Of a DNA stretch of 18,073 nt, positions 7,093 to 14,107 are shown piece by piece. Where the stretch lies: assembly GCA_025924495.1 (NCBI GenBank), contig JAICIG010000133.1, forward strand, positions 1-18,073. Direction: 5' to 3'. Made by a program: the position numbers and the translations under genes. Each line of letters begins with the position of its first letter. Positions within the stretch are counted from its first letter, which is position 1. The notes beneath the pieces were generated by a model, which saw only the letters and a list, made by a program, of their open reading frames with translations, searched no databases and was not told where the DNA came from. This DNA comes from Pirellulales bacterium (GTDB taxonomy: Bacteria; Planctomycetota; Planctomycetia; Pirellulales; JAICIG01).

Positions 7093-8544
7093 TTAATCCC
7101 ACCACCACTGGCCGGCTTTGAGGTGGTCGAGCGAGGTCTGCTTGCGGGCCTCGTCGACTTTGCCTTCCTTGTCGGCGATCAGATTCTCCGACTTCAAGGC
7201 CATCTCGGCCTCGATGTGAACGCCGCCGCCGACCGGAGTCATCAGTTTGTTGCCTCTCCAGACGCTGGTGACGACGGTGTCGACCTGCACCGGGGCCGCA
7301 TGGGTTTCCACGGGGAACTTGTCTTCATGGCCCAACAACGGCATGTCCCAGCCCGACTTCGAGTAGAAATCTTCATGCTGGATGAAGGCCGCGGCAACCG
7401 CCATGTCGATCAGGCCGCGAAGTTGGGCATACACGGGAGATCGCGCGGCAATGTGCGGGTACCAATCGGTAAAGCTCTTGGTGAACGCGGTGCTGGCGCG
7501 GCTGGATGCGCCCGACTTGGCGCGCTGGCCGTTGGCCGAGACGAATTCGTTCTCGCCAATCAGCTTCACGCCCCAGCCGACCATTTCCATCGCCTGGTGG
7601 TCCTCGCTGATCTTGAGGCACTCGTAGTTCGGCACAAAATACCAGCGTTGCAATGCGTTGCGGTTTGCCGTCGCTGGGTCGGCTTTGTCGACGTAGCTTA
7701 CAAGCTTCTTATAGGGCGGCTTCTCGGCCCCAATTCCGATCAGTTTCATGCGGTAGTCGGCCTCAACCATCACTTGGGCGAAGTGAGTATTCGGCGAAAT
7801 GCCCAACACTCGCACCTTCTGCAGGCCCAGGCTGGTTTGCAGGCCGTTGACGATATACTGCGTGTCGTCCGGCGTGGCGCTCGCGCCGACCGAAGCCAGA
7901 AATTGCTGCATCTTGGCCAGGCCTTCCGGCGTCGGGTCGATCGAGCAGCCGATCATCGGGCCTTCGCTCTTGCCGGGGCCATAGGCTCGCAGAGCGACGA
8001 CCAGATCTTCCAGTTCCAGCATCGGGCGGCCGCTATCGACGCCCACCACGCGGCCGGTCAAGTCTTCGAACCAACCTTCCGCTGGACCGGCCAGCACGAT
8101 GTCGCCCGAGTCCGGATAAAAGAACACGAACTGAATTCTCGTCAATCCGGCCAGGTAACGCATTTCTTCCGTCGGCCGTCCGCCGCCTGCTACGATCGCT
8201 TCCAGCGCTTGCTCCAGGCGATTGAGCGAGATCTTCCGCAGCGGGCTCTTTTTGCCGAGCACAGGATTCAGCGCCTGCCGGCCGGCTTCACGTTTGCGCT
8301 GGCTGAGCTGGCCGCTCGGATCGCCCATGATCTCCTTGTGCATTACGCCGTTTTCATCGACAAAGCACTTCAACAGCCGGCTGGCATCAATGCCGACGCC
8401 CGCGATGCCCGAGCCGCCCTGGCCATTGGAGCTGGTGCTGCCGCTGCTGGAGCCGCCCTGAGCCCAAGCGGATGAGGCCGTCGTCAAAGCCGCCACCATG
8501 ACCAGCCCTAGCAAGACCCGCGCGGCGGGAAATCGAACGAACAT
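7093..8544 (-). CDS. Secreted DUF1598-family protein
   Basis: A 483-aa protein with signal peptide FPAARVLLGLVMVAALTTASSAWA, a short Gly/Ser/Thr/Gln linker (about 30-48), and one long globular region without cysteine pairs or known catalytic motifs. The features ('LTRIQFVFFYPDSGDIVLAG', 'IGCSIDPTPEGL', 'VMVEADYRMKLIGIG', 'RWYFVPNYECLKIS') match the DUF1598 family as I know it. That family is typical of planctomycetes and has no assigned function. The frame extends six codons upstream to a TTG at 8562. I chose the ATG at 8544 because GAGGAGA lies upstream (10 nt from GGAG) and the signal peptide follows at once. The gene is convergent with birA and lies downstream of dnaE on the same strand, 442 bp away. 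A stem-loop lies in the 5' leader. Confidence 0.9.
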   Translation of the reverse strand: MFVRFPAARVLLGLVMVAALTTASSAWAQGGSSSGSTSSNGQGGSGIAGVGIDASRLLKCFVDENGVMHKEIMGDPSGQLSQRKREAGRQALNPVLGKKSPLRKISLNRLEQALEAIVAGGGRPTEEMRYLAGLTRIQFVFFYPDSGDIVLAGPAEGWFEDLTGRVVGVDSGRPMLELEDLVVALRAYGPGKSEGPMIGCSIDPTPEGLAKMQQFLASVGASATPDDTQYIVNGLQTSLGLQKVRVLGISPNTHFAQVMVEADYRMKLIGIGAEKPPYKKLVSYVDKADPATANRNALQRWYFVPNYECLKISEDHQAMEMVGWGVKLIGENEFVSANGQRAKSGASSRASTAFTKSFTDWYPHIAARSPVYAQLRGLIDMAVAAAFIQHEDFYSKSGWDMPLLGHEDKFPVETHAAPVQVDTVVTSVWRGNKLMTPVGGGVHIEAEMALKSENLIADKEGKVDEARKQTSLDHLKAGQWWWD

Positions 8545-8581
8545 GAGCGTTGCTCTCCTCAAGACGGCAAACTGTCCGGTA

Positions 8582-8625
8582 CGCCCCCATCAGTCAGCCT
8601 TGAAAAGGGCGTCGAGATGGGGGCG
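8582..8625. promoter_or_regulatory. 10-bp inverted repeat in the DUF1598 leader
   Basis: CGCCCCCATC (8582-8591) and GATGGGGGCG (8616-8625) are perfect inverted arms around a 24-nt loop, 38-81 bp upstream of the DUF1598 start. On the + strand the loop can form GCCTT-GAAA-AGGGC with a GNRA tetraloop and one G-U pair. On the minus strand the same inner stem has a C-A mismatch. It could be a leader hairpin, an operator or a small structured RNA. Confidence 0.45.
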
Positions 8626-8886
8626 ATTGATGGCTCGAAAAAGCGATCGAAATCAGAAAAGATTTCTCGACCGTTCTTTGATGTTAGTCACGCCGGTAAG
8701 CTAAAGCAAGGAAAATAGGTAAGAACCGAAGGCCAGCGCGAAGGCGCCATGCTGCCGGCTTTCCACGCCGTTGCTGACGCTGGCCGACTACTCGCGCGGG
8801 TCGCATTTTTCCCTAGTTTTCTGCCTCGCGACGCGAGGAGAGAGGGTCGGCCGGGGAATTGCCCATTAGCCAGCCAACGCGAAACT

Positions 8887-8905
8887 CCGGCCGGCAAGCG
8901 GCCGG
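8887..8905 (-). terminator. Candidate terminator stem downstream of dnaE
   Basis: CCGGCCG-loop of 5-CGGCCGG is a perfect 7-bp GC stem about 80 bp after the dnaE stop on the minus strand. No T-run follows, so factor-independent termination is uncertain. It may instead be a dispersed palindromic element. Confidence 0.35.
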
Positions 8906-8986
8906 CATCTGGCAGAAACCGGCTGCCCTTGATGGCGGAAGAGTGTTCCGCGGTAGCTCGTGGCCGGCGGCAAACAGAAAGTAGCG

Positions 8987-11900
8987 CTACACCCCGGCGC
9001 CTTGACGCCGAAAGCCATTGCGGCCATTCGGGGCGGCCGCTTTGGCCTGCGGCGGGGCGGCTAGCAGCCGCAAATTGCCAGGACCGAGCAGATCGTCGAT
9101 GCGAGTCCGCATCTCGGAGTTCAGCTCCACTTTGACATCGTCGCAATTGCAAATTACTCGGCTGCCGTCGGCCAGGGCCAAGACCAATTGGAACGTGCAA
9201 TTGCCGGGATACCCGCGGACGATCTCGCGCAACATTTCCAAGCCGCGCTCGCCGTGCTTCGTTTCGTCGACTTGCACGCGCATGCCCTTGGTGAACCGGA
9301 CCGCGAGCTGATCGAGAGGAATCAGTTCGTTGACGATGAAGTTGGCTTCTTCGCTCCCGGGGCGCTTGTCGATCACGCCGCGGGCTGCGATCACGGCGTC
9401 GGCCTGCACCAAATGCCCGCAGTTGGCGAAGTCTTCCGGCCAGACGATCGTCCGCATGATGCCATGCATGTCTTCCAGGTCGAACATCGCGTACTTGGTA
9501 TGGGTGCTGCCCGGCCGCGGATTCTTGGTGTGCGAGAATTTGATCGAGGCGATCATCCCGCCCAGCATTACTTCGGTGCGGTGCGGCAAGGCGGTTGCGC
9601 CGGTCGTGGAGTGTGTGCAGTAAGTCTCCAGCGTCTTCTGGTATTCGGCCAGCGGGTGGCTGGAAAGATAGAAGCCGAGCACTTCCTTTTCGTTCGCCAG
9701 CCGTTCACGTTCTTCCCATTCGGCAATGTCGGGCAGCGACGCCTGCGCTGCGGCGGCGGGCTCTTCTTCGGCGTCGTCGAACAAGCCGCGCTGGCCGCTC
9801 TTGCGATCGGCCAGGGCCGAAGCGCCCGATTGCAGCGCCTTATCGAGCACGGCGATCCACTGCGAGCGTTTGCCGCCGCAGGCGTCGAAGGCGCCGGCCT
9901 TGATCAGCGACTCGATCGCCGCGCGATTGGCGCCCGAAGGATCGACCCGTTCGCAGAAGTCGAACAGATCGCGGAACGGTCCGCCAGCTTTGCGCGCGGC
10001 CACAATCGCATCGGCCGCCTGCCCGCCGCAGCCCTTGATGGCTGACAGGCCGAACAGGATTTTGCCTTCGGAAACGGTGAAATCGCCCGAGCTCAGGTTC
10101 ACGTTCGGCGGCACAACCTCAATCTCCATCCGCCGGCAATCTTCCAGATGCTCGACGAGCGAGTCTTTCTTTTTGAAGTTGCGGCCCGAGATATCGCCCG
10201 ACAATAGCGCGGCCATGAACTCGACCGAGTAGTGCGCCTTGAGATACGCCGTCATGTAGGCGATCAAAGCGTAGGCCGTCGAGTGGCTCTTGTTGAACCC
10301 GTAGCCGGCGAACTTCTCGATCATGCCGAACAGGTCTTCAGCCTCTTTTTTGGTGATGCCCTTGGCCGTCGCGCCCGCGATGAATTCTTCGCGGAACTTG
10401 GCGATCATCGCCAGCTTTTTCTTGCTGATCGCCTTGATGCAGCTATAGGCGTTGGAGAGTTCGATATCGCCCAGGCGATTGAGAATTCGCATCACCTGCT
10501 CCTGGTAGACCATCACGCCATGGGTCTCTTCCAGGATCTCTTTCATCACCGGATGCAGGTACTCGGCCGGCTTGCGGCCGTGCTTCACCTGGATGTAGTC
10601 GTCGACCATGCCCCCTTCGAGCGGACCGGGACGATAGAGAGCGTTGGTGGCGATGATGTCGCGGAAATGGTCGGGCTTCATCCGCTGCAGCAGGTCGCGA
10701 ATGCCGCCGCTTTCGAGCTGGAAAATTCCCTTCGTCTCGCCGCGGCAAAGCAGGGCGAACGTCGACTTGTCGTCGAGCGGGAACTTGTAGGGGTCGATCC
10801 TTTCGCCGCGCGATTGTTCGATCAGGTCGACCGCTTTGGCCAAAATGGTCAGGTTGCGGAGGCCCAGAAAGTCCATCTTCAACAGGCCCGCGCGCTCGAC
10901 ATCGCCCATGGCCCACTGGGTGATGATTTCTTCCTTGCCTGTGACGCGCTGCAACGGCACATATTCGGTCAATGGCCGGTCGGCGATCACGACCGCGGCG
11001 GCATGCGTGCCAACGTTGCGCGCCAGCCCTTCAATCTTCATGGCCAGGTTAAGCAATTCGCGCACTTCGCCATCGGCCTGGTAGGCTTTCTTCAGCTCTT
11101 CGCTCTGCTCAAGCGCTTCGGCCAGCTCGATGCCCAACGTCTCCGGCACCATGGCCACAATCGCATCGACGCGGGCCAGCGGCAGACCGAGCGCGCGGCC
11201 GACGTCGCGGATGGCGGCCCGGGCTGCCAGCGTACCGAACGTGCCAATCTGGGCCACGTTCTCTTCGCCGTACTTGTCCTTCACGTACTGGATCACCTCG
11301 CCGCGGCGATCCTTGCAGAAGTCGATATCAATATCGGGCGCTTCCAAGCGGCTGATGTCCAGAAACCGCTCGAACAGCAAGTCGTATTTCAGCGGGCAGA
11401 CATGGCTCAACCCCAAGGCGAATGCCACCAGCGAACCGACGCCTGATCCTCTCGCCGTCGCCGGAATGTTCTGGGCTGTGGCGAAGCGGACGAAGTCCCA
11501 GACGATCAAGAAGTAGTTGGGGAAGCCCAGCGTGTTGATTACGCCCAGCTCGCGCTCTAGCCGGTCGATCACCACCTGGGCCAGCTCGCCGTCGGAATAC
11601 ATCTCGGGCGCGTCGGCGTAGCGCCGCTTCAGCCCTTCGATGCACAGTTCCTTCAGGTAGTCGGAAGGGGTCTTGTCATCGGGCGGCGTGAAGTTGGGAA
11701 AGTGCCGCTTGCCCAGCTCCAGTTCGATGTTCACGCTGTCGGCGATCAACTGGCTCTGCCCGACCGCCTCTTCAAAGCCCGGAAACGCGTCGTACATTTC
11801 CGCCGGGCCGCGGAGGTAGAATTCGCTCCCTTCCATCCGCATGCGGTTGGTGTCGGTGCGGAACTTGCCCGTGTTGATGCACAACAGCACGTCCTGCGCT

Positions 11901-12574
11901 TCGGCATCTTCGCGGTTCACATAATGGGCGTCGCTCGTGGCCACCAGCGGCAGGCCCATCCGCCGCGCGACGTCGACGGCGCCTTCCATCGCCATCCGTT
12001 GGATTTCCAGGCCGTTGTTCTGGATTTCGATGAAGTACCGGTCGCAGAACAGCTTGTGGAACCAGGCGGCGATCTCCATCGCCTGCTTCAAGTCGGGCTC
12101 GGCCGTCTGCCCGCGCAATAGCGCCCGGCTGAACTCGCCCGAGACGCAGCCGCTCAAGCAGATCAGCCCTTCGCTGTGGGCCTCGAGCAGTTCCTTATCG
12201 ATCCGCGGCTTGCGATAAAAGCCTTCCAGGAAGGCGCTCGAGGCCAGCTTGATCAGGTTCTTGAAGCCCGTGCGGTTCTGGGCCAGCAGGGTCAGGTGGT
12301 AGCTCGAGTCTTCATCCTTGCTCACCTCCTTATGCCGCCGGCTGCCCGGCGCCACATAGGCCTCGTAGCCGAGGATCGGGTTGATCCCGGCGCCTTTGGC
12401 TTTTTGATAGAACTCAAGCGCTCCATACAGATTGCCGTGATCGGTCAGGGCCAGGGCATTCATCCCTTGCGATTTGGCCTTATCGATCAGCCCGGCGATC
12501 GGGCTGGCGCCATCCAACAGGCTGTAGTGGCTATGGCAGTGGAGGTGAACGAACGAGCGGGCGGTCATAGGCAT
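8987..12574 (-). CDS. dnaE: DNA polymerase III subunit alpha (DnaE)
   Basis: A 1195-aa C-family replicative DNA polymerase, full length. The PHP domain (about 5-220) begins FVHLHCHSHYSLLDGA and keeps TDHGNLYGA, GYEAYVAPGS, YHLTLLA, SGCVSGE and SDAHYV. Palm motifs are PDIDIDF (D414, D416) and KMDFLGL (D568), with GSGVGSLVAF (376-385) and YRPGPL (647-652) also present. The HhH region starts near residue 840. SGQRGLFDD (926-934) fits a beta-clamp-binding QxxLF motif. An OB fold (about 1003-1085) and a small C-terminal domain follow. No DnaQ-like exonuclease domain is fused. The ATG at 12574 has only a weak GGA upstream; an ATG two codons later (12568) would give that GGA a 6-nt spacing. Either way it is the replisome polymerase. 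It is monocistronic as far as visible, with its C-terminus toward the DUF1598 gene. Confidence 0.97.
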   Translation of the reverse strand: MPMTARSFVHLHCHSHYSLLDGASPIAGLIDKAKSQGMNALALTDHGNLYGALEFYQKAKGAGINPILGYEAYVAPGSRRHKEVSKDEDSSYHLTLLAQNRTGFKNLIKLASSAFLEGFYRKPRIDKELLEAHSEGLICLSGCVSGEFSRALLRGQTAEPDLKQAMEIAAWFHKLFCDRYFIEIQNNGLEIQRMAMEGAVDVARRMGLPLVATSDAHYVNREDAEAQDVLLCINTGKFRTDTNRMRMEGSEFYLRGPAEMYDAFPGFEEAVGQSQLIADSVNIELELGKRHFPNFTPPDDKTPSDYLKELCIEGLKRRYADAPEMYSDGELAQVVIDRLERELGVINTLGFPNYFLIVWDFVRFATAQNIPATARGSGVGSLVAFALGLSHVCPLKYDLLFERFLDISRLEAPDIDIDFCKDRRGEVIQYVKDKYGEENVAQIGTFGTLAARAAIRDVGRALGLPLARVDAIVAMVPETLGIELAEALEQSEELKKAYQADGEVRELLNLAMKIEGLARNVGTHAAAVVIADRPLTEYVPLQRVTGKEEIITQWAMGDVERAGLLKMDFLGLRNLTILAKAVDLIEQSRGERIDPYKFPLDDKSTFALLCRGETKGIFQLESGGIRDLLQRMKPDHFRDIIATNALYRPGPLEGGMVDDYIQVKHGRKPAEYLHPVMKEILEETHGVMVYQEQVMRILNRLGDIELSNAYSCIKAISKKKLAMIAKFREEFIAGATAKGITKKEAEDLFGMIEKFAGYGFNKSHSTAYALIAYMTAYLKAHYSVEFMAALLSGDISGRNFKKKDSLVEHLEDCRRMEIEVVPPNVNLSSGDFTVSEGKILFGLSAIKGCGGQAADAIVAARKAGGPFRDLFDFCERVDPSGANRAAIESLIKAGAFDACGGKRSQWIAVLDKALQSGASALADRKSGQRGLFDDAEEEPAAAAQASLPDIAEWEERERLANEKEVLGFYLSSHPLAEYQKTLETYCTHSTTGATALPHRTEVMLGGMIASIKFSHTKNPRPGSTHTKYAMFDLEDMHGIMRTIVWPEDFANCGHLVQADAVIAARGVIDKRPGSEEANFIVNELIPLDQLAVRFTKGMRVQVDETKHGERGLEMLREIVRGYPGNCTFQLVLALADGSRVICNCDDVKVELNSEMRTRIDDLLGPGNLRLLAAPPQAKAAAPNGRNGFRRQGAGV

Positions 12575-12686
12575 TCCGTTGCTAGCACGAGGGGCATTTC
12601 CTCAATCTAGCGGCTCCGCCCACCGCTTTCCACCGCCCTGCCGAGCGGGCGCCGAAAGTGCCGGCCGCGAAGAGTTTGCAGCAATC

Positions 12687-12707
12687 GTAGGGTGGGCATT
12701 GCCCACC
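12687..12707 (+). repeat. REP element 1 (GTAG-headed palindrome)
   Basis: GTAG is followed by GGTGGGC-ATT-GCCCACC, a perfect 7-bp stem with a 3-nt loop. A GTAG tetranucleotide 5' of a hairpin is the known signature of REPs used by RAYT transposases. It is the left boundary of unit A, facing REP 2. Confidence 0.85.
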
Positions 12708-12842
12708 AGAACCGTCACAGTGTTCCCATTTGCGCTTAGTGCTTGAGCGGCATATGGCTATTCCCTAGACGCCGCAACCTCGGCGTGCAAAGGGATTCGC
12801 CGTTCGCAATTCGTCCGTTTTGCAGCGCGTTATGGCAGTTCC

Positions 12843-12863
12843 GGCGGGCATTGCCCACCCTAC
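12843..12863 (-). repeat. REP element 2 (GTAG-headed, reverse)
   Basis: On the minus strand GTAG is followed by GGTGGGC-AAT-GCCCGCC. The stem has one mismatched pair compared with REPs 1, 3 and 4. Its GTAG overlaps the TAG stop codon of the RAYT gene. Confidence 0.85.
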
Positions 12864-13432
12864 TCGCCGGCGGCGTCCGAAATGTCGGCGAAGTCGAACT
12901 TCTGTGGCGCGCGGCCGCCACATTGACAGCCCCAGGCCGCGTCATATTCGCCGCGGGCCGCCCAGCGATGAAAACTCGAATGCGGCCAGAGATGCGGGCA
13001 GGAAACCAGCCCGTGCTTGACCGGATTGTAATGGATGTAATCGAGATGACGCTTGAAATCATCTTCGTCGCGCAGCGCGTGCTCCCAAAATCGCCGCTGC
13101 CAAACGCTGCCATCGCGGTGCTTGATGCGCGAAAGAATCGTTCCATCGGGCGTCATCGGCTCGCCGAGGCCCGCCGTAAACATCGCCTTCATCCGGCCAA
13201 TCCGGCGCGAGTAGCCCTGGTCTCCCGGCGGCAGTGTCCAAATGAAGTGCAAATGATCGGGCAAGATCACTCCCGCGGCGACCGTGAAGGGCCACTGCGA
13301 AATGACGCTGCGGAGAGCCGAGCGAAGTTGGACCACGCGATCCGAATCGTCGAACAGCGGACGCCGCCGATGTGTGACGATCGTAAAAAAGTAACTGCCG
13401 CCCGACACGTAATGGCGGCGGTATTGAGACAC
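12860..13432 (-). CDS. REP-associated tyrosine transposase (RAYT, TnpA_REP family)
   Basis: A 190-aa Y1 HUH endonuclease of the IS200/IS605-related TnpA_REP family, which cuts and rejoins single-stranded REP hairpins. Visible: N-terminal SQYRRHYVSGGSYFFTIVTH, the HUH motif in ILPDHLHFIW (H60, H62), WQRRFWEH (111-118), and the catalytic tyrosine region DYIHYNPVKHGLV (most likely Y132). The tail GCQCGG (about 168-173) is extra. I chose the GTG at 13432 because AAAAGGGGG lies 7 nt upstream and family homology begins there. The frame extends 42 codons further upstream with no family-like sequence. The gene sits between two REP-bounded units, the expected arrangement for this family. All key residues are intact, so it could be active. 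Confidence 0.92.
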   Translation of the reverse strand: MSQYRRHYVSGGSYFFTIVTHRRRPLFDDSDRVVQLRSALRSVISQWPFTVAAGVILPDHLHFIWTLPPGDQGYSRRIGRMKAMFTAGLGEPMTPDGTILSRIKHRDGSVWQRRFWEHALRDEDDFKRHLDYIHYNPVKHGLVSCPHLWPHSSFHRWAARGEYDAAWGCQCGGRAPQKFDFADISDAAGE

Positions 13433-13439
13433 GCAGATG

Positions 13440-13448
13440 CCCCCTTTT
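13440..13448 (-). promoter_or_regulatory. Shine-Dalgarno AAAAGGGGG deciding the RAYT start
   Basis: It lies 7 nt before the GTG at 13432 on the minus strand and supports that start over codons up to 126 bp upstream. Confidence 0.6.
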
Positions 13449-13545
13449 CGAAGGACGTCTCCCAATGCGGCAACGTGTAACACTCGTGAATCTACGCGCC
13501 TTCGCGCAGCCGGACAAGTTTGTACTGCGGGCGGCTGCCAAATTC

Positions 13546-13566
13546 GTAGGGTGGGCATTGCCCACC
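13546..13566 (+). repeat. REP element 3 (GTAG-headed palindrome)
   Basis: GTAG plus GGTGGGC-ATT-GCCCACC, identical over all 21 bases to REP 1. It marks the left end of unit B, 113 bp upstream of the RAYT start codon. Confidence 0.85.
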
Positions 13567-13698
13567 GGAACCGCCGCAGCGCCCTAATTTCGTTTGACGA
13601 TTGAACCGTACAGGGTCAAACCGTTGGACGCCGCAAGGGCTTGCAATCGGATTAGCCGTTCGCGCTTCGGCCGTTCAGCAGCGTGTTATGTCAGTTCT

Positions 13699-13719
13699 GG
13701 TGGGCAGTGCCCACCCTAC
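13699..13719 (-). repeat. REP element 4 (GTAG-headed, reverse)
   Basis: On the minus strand GTAG is followed by GGTGGGC-ACT-GCCCACC. The stem is perfect; only the loop differs from REPs 1 and 3. It marks the right end of unit B. Confidence 0.85.
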
Positions 13720-14088
13720 GATTGTGGCCCCGCGATCGGGTTAGCGCCATCCAGCAGAATGAGGTGGCCAAGCCAGCTTGCGGGTATGGTTGGCGAGTAA
13801 TTCGCAGCGTCAGCAGCGAGAGATCGATGCAGCTGCCAGGGCAGCGAGAAAACAACGACGCGAGAAGAGATGCCAAGGTGGCCAACTTCGCGGAGGAATC
13901 TTGGCCATCTTGGAATGCCGCCCGGGCTCGCCGCGGACAACGGCGGCAAAGCGGTGCGATCTGAGAGGATGCAAGTTTGGCCAACCACGCCAGAAGTTTC
14001 GGCGCAGTTGGCCAAACTTGGTCGCGTTGCGCGTGCCTGCAAATGCGATGGCCCCGATCTCAGCATGAAGGAATCGTAATACGGTGGT
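13720..14088. other. Gene-free region with TGGCCA boxes and a long inverted repeat
   Basis: This 369-bp stretch lies between REP 4 and the stop of the TPR/FG-GAP gene. Several short frames overlap here on both strands, but none has a ribosome site or recognisable product. It holds five copies of the palindrome TGGCCA (13765, 13879, 13902, 13978, 14009), two of them inside the perfect inverted repeat at 13972-14020. Confidence 0.5.
13972..14020. repeat. Perfect 14-bp inverted repeat
   Basis: CAAGTTTGGCCAAC (13972-13985) and GTTGGCCAAACTTG (14007-14020) are exact reverse complements around a 21-nt loop. It lies 69 bp past the stop of the leftward TPR/FG-GAP gene, so it could be that gene's transcript end. 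No T-run follows on the minus strand. It could also be a protein-binding site or the remnant of an element. Confidence 0.7.
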
Positions 14089-14107
14089 TTACGCCTCCGG
14101 CTCGCCC
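14088..14107. repeat. 20-bp repeat, copy 1 (3' end of the TPR/FG-GAP gene)
   Basis: On the minus strand the repeat begins GGGCGAGCCGGAGGCGTAA and supplies the last residues GEPEA and the stop of the 1021-aa gene. An identical copy lies at 17514-17533. Confidence 0.7.

Larger units (their letters stand above)
8545..8986. other. Gene-free region between dnaE and the DUF1598 gene
   Basis: This 442-bp stretch holds no supportable gene; short frames on both strands lack recognisable sequence. It is rich in secondary structure: the 10-bp inverted repeat 8582-8625, GAAATC/GATTTC at 8649-8666, the near-palindrome CCTCGCG-A-CGCGAGG at 8824-8838, and CCGGCCG/CGGCCGG at 8887-8905. The DUF1598 promoter must lie here, but I could not place it. 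Confidence 0.5.
12687..12863. repeat. Unit A: 177-bp BIME-like repeat bounded by inverted REPs
   Basis: It is bounded by REP 1 (+) and REP 2 (-). The interior is homologous to unit B at 13546-13719 in the same orientation. Shared blocks include GACGCCGCAA, GCCGTTCGC and CAGCGYGTTATGKCAGTTC. The two copies have diverged at many positions, so this is not a recent duplication. Confidence 0.75.
12687..13719. mobile_element. RAYT/REP module (REPtron-like)
   Basis: A 1033-bp module made of unit A, the RAYT gene on the minus strand and unit B. All four REPs carry the GTAG head and are arranged as two inward-facing inverted pairs. It lies between the dnaE start and the TPR/FG-GAP gene end. No target-site duplication was sought beyond inspection by eye, and none is expected for this transposase class. 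Confidence 0.75.
13546..13719. repeat. Unit B: 174-bp BIME-like repeat bounded by inverted REPs
   Basis: It is bounded by REP 3 (+) and REP 4 (-) and is a diverged direct copy of unit A. The RAYT gene lies between units A and B. Confidence 0.75.

Noticed and set aside
7021..8475. 484-aa open frame on the + strand
   Set aside because: It lies antisense to the DUF1598 gene, which has a signal peptide, ribosome site and family match. Long antisense frames are common in GC-rich DNA.
10232..11446. 404-aa open frame on the + strand
   Set aside because: Antisense to dnaE, whose motifs are continuous across this stretch; the + strand product has no recognisable motif.
13433..13558. 42-codon N-terminal extension of the RAYT
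   Set aside because: No family-like sequence, and it runs into REP 3; the GTG at 13432 has a strong ribosome site.
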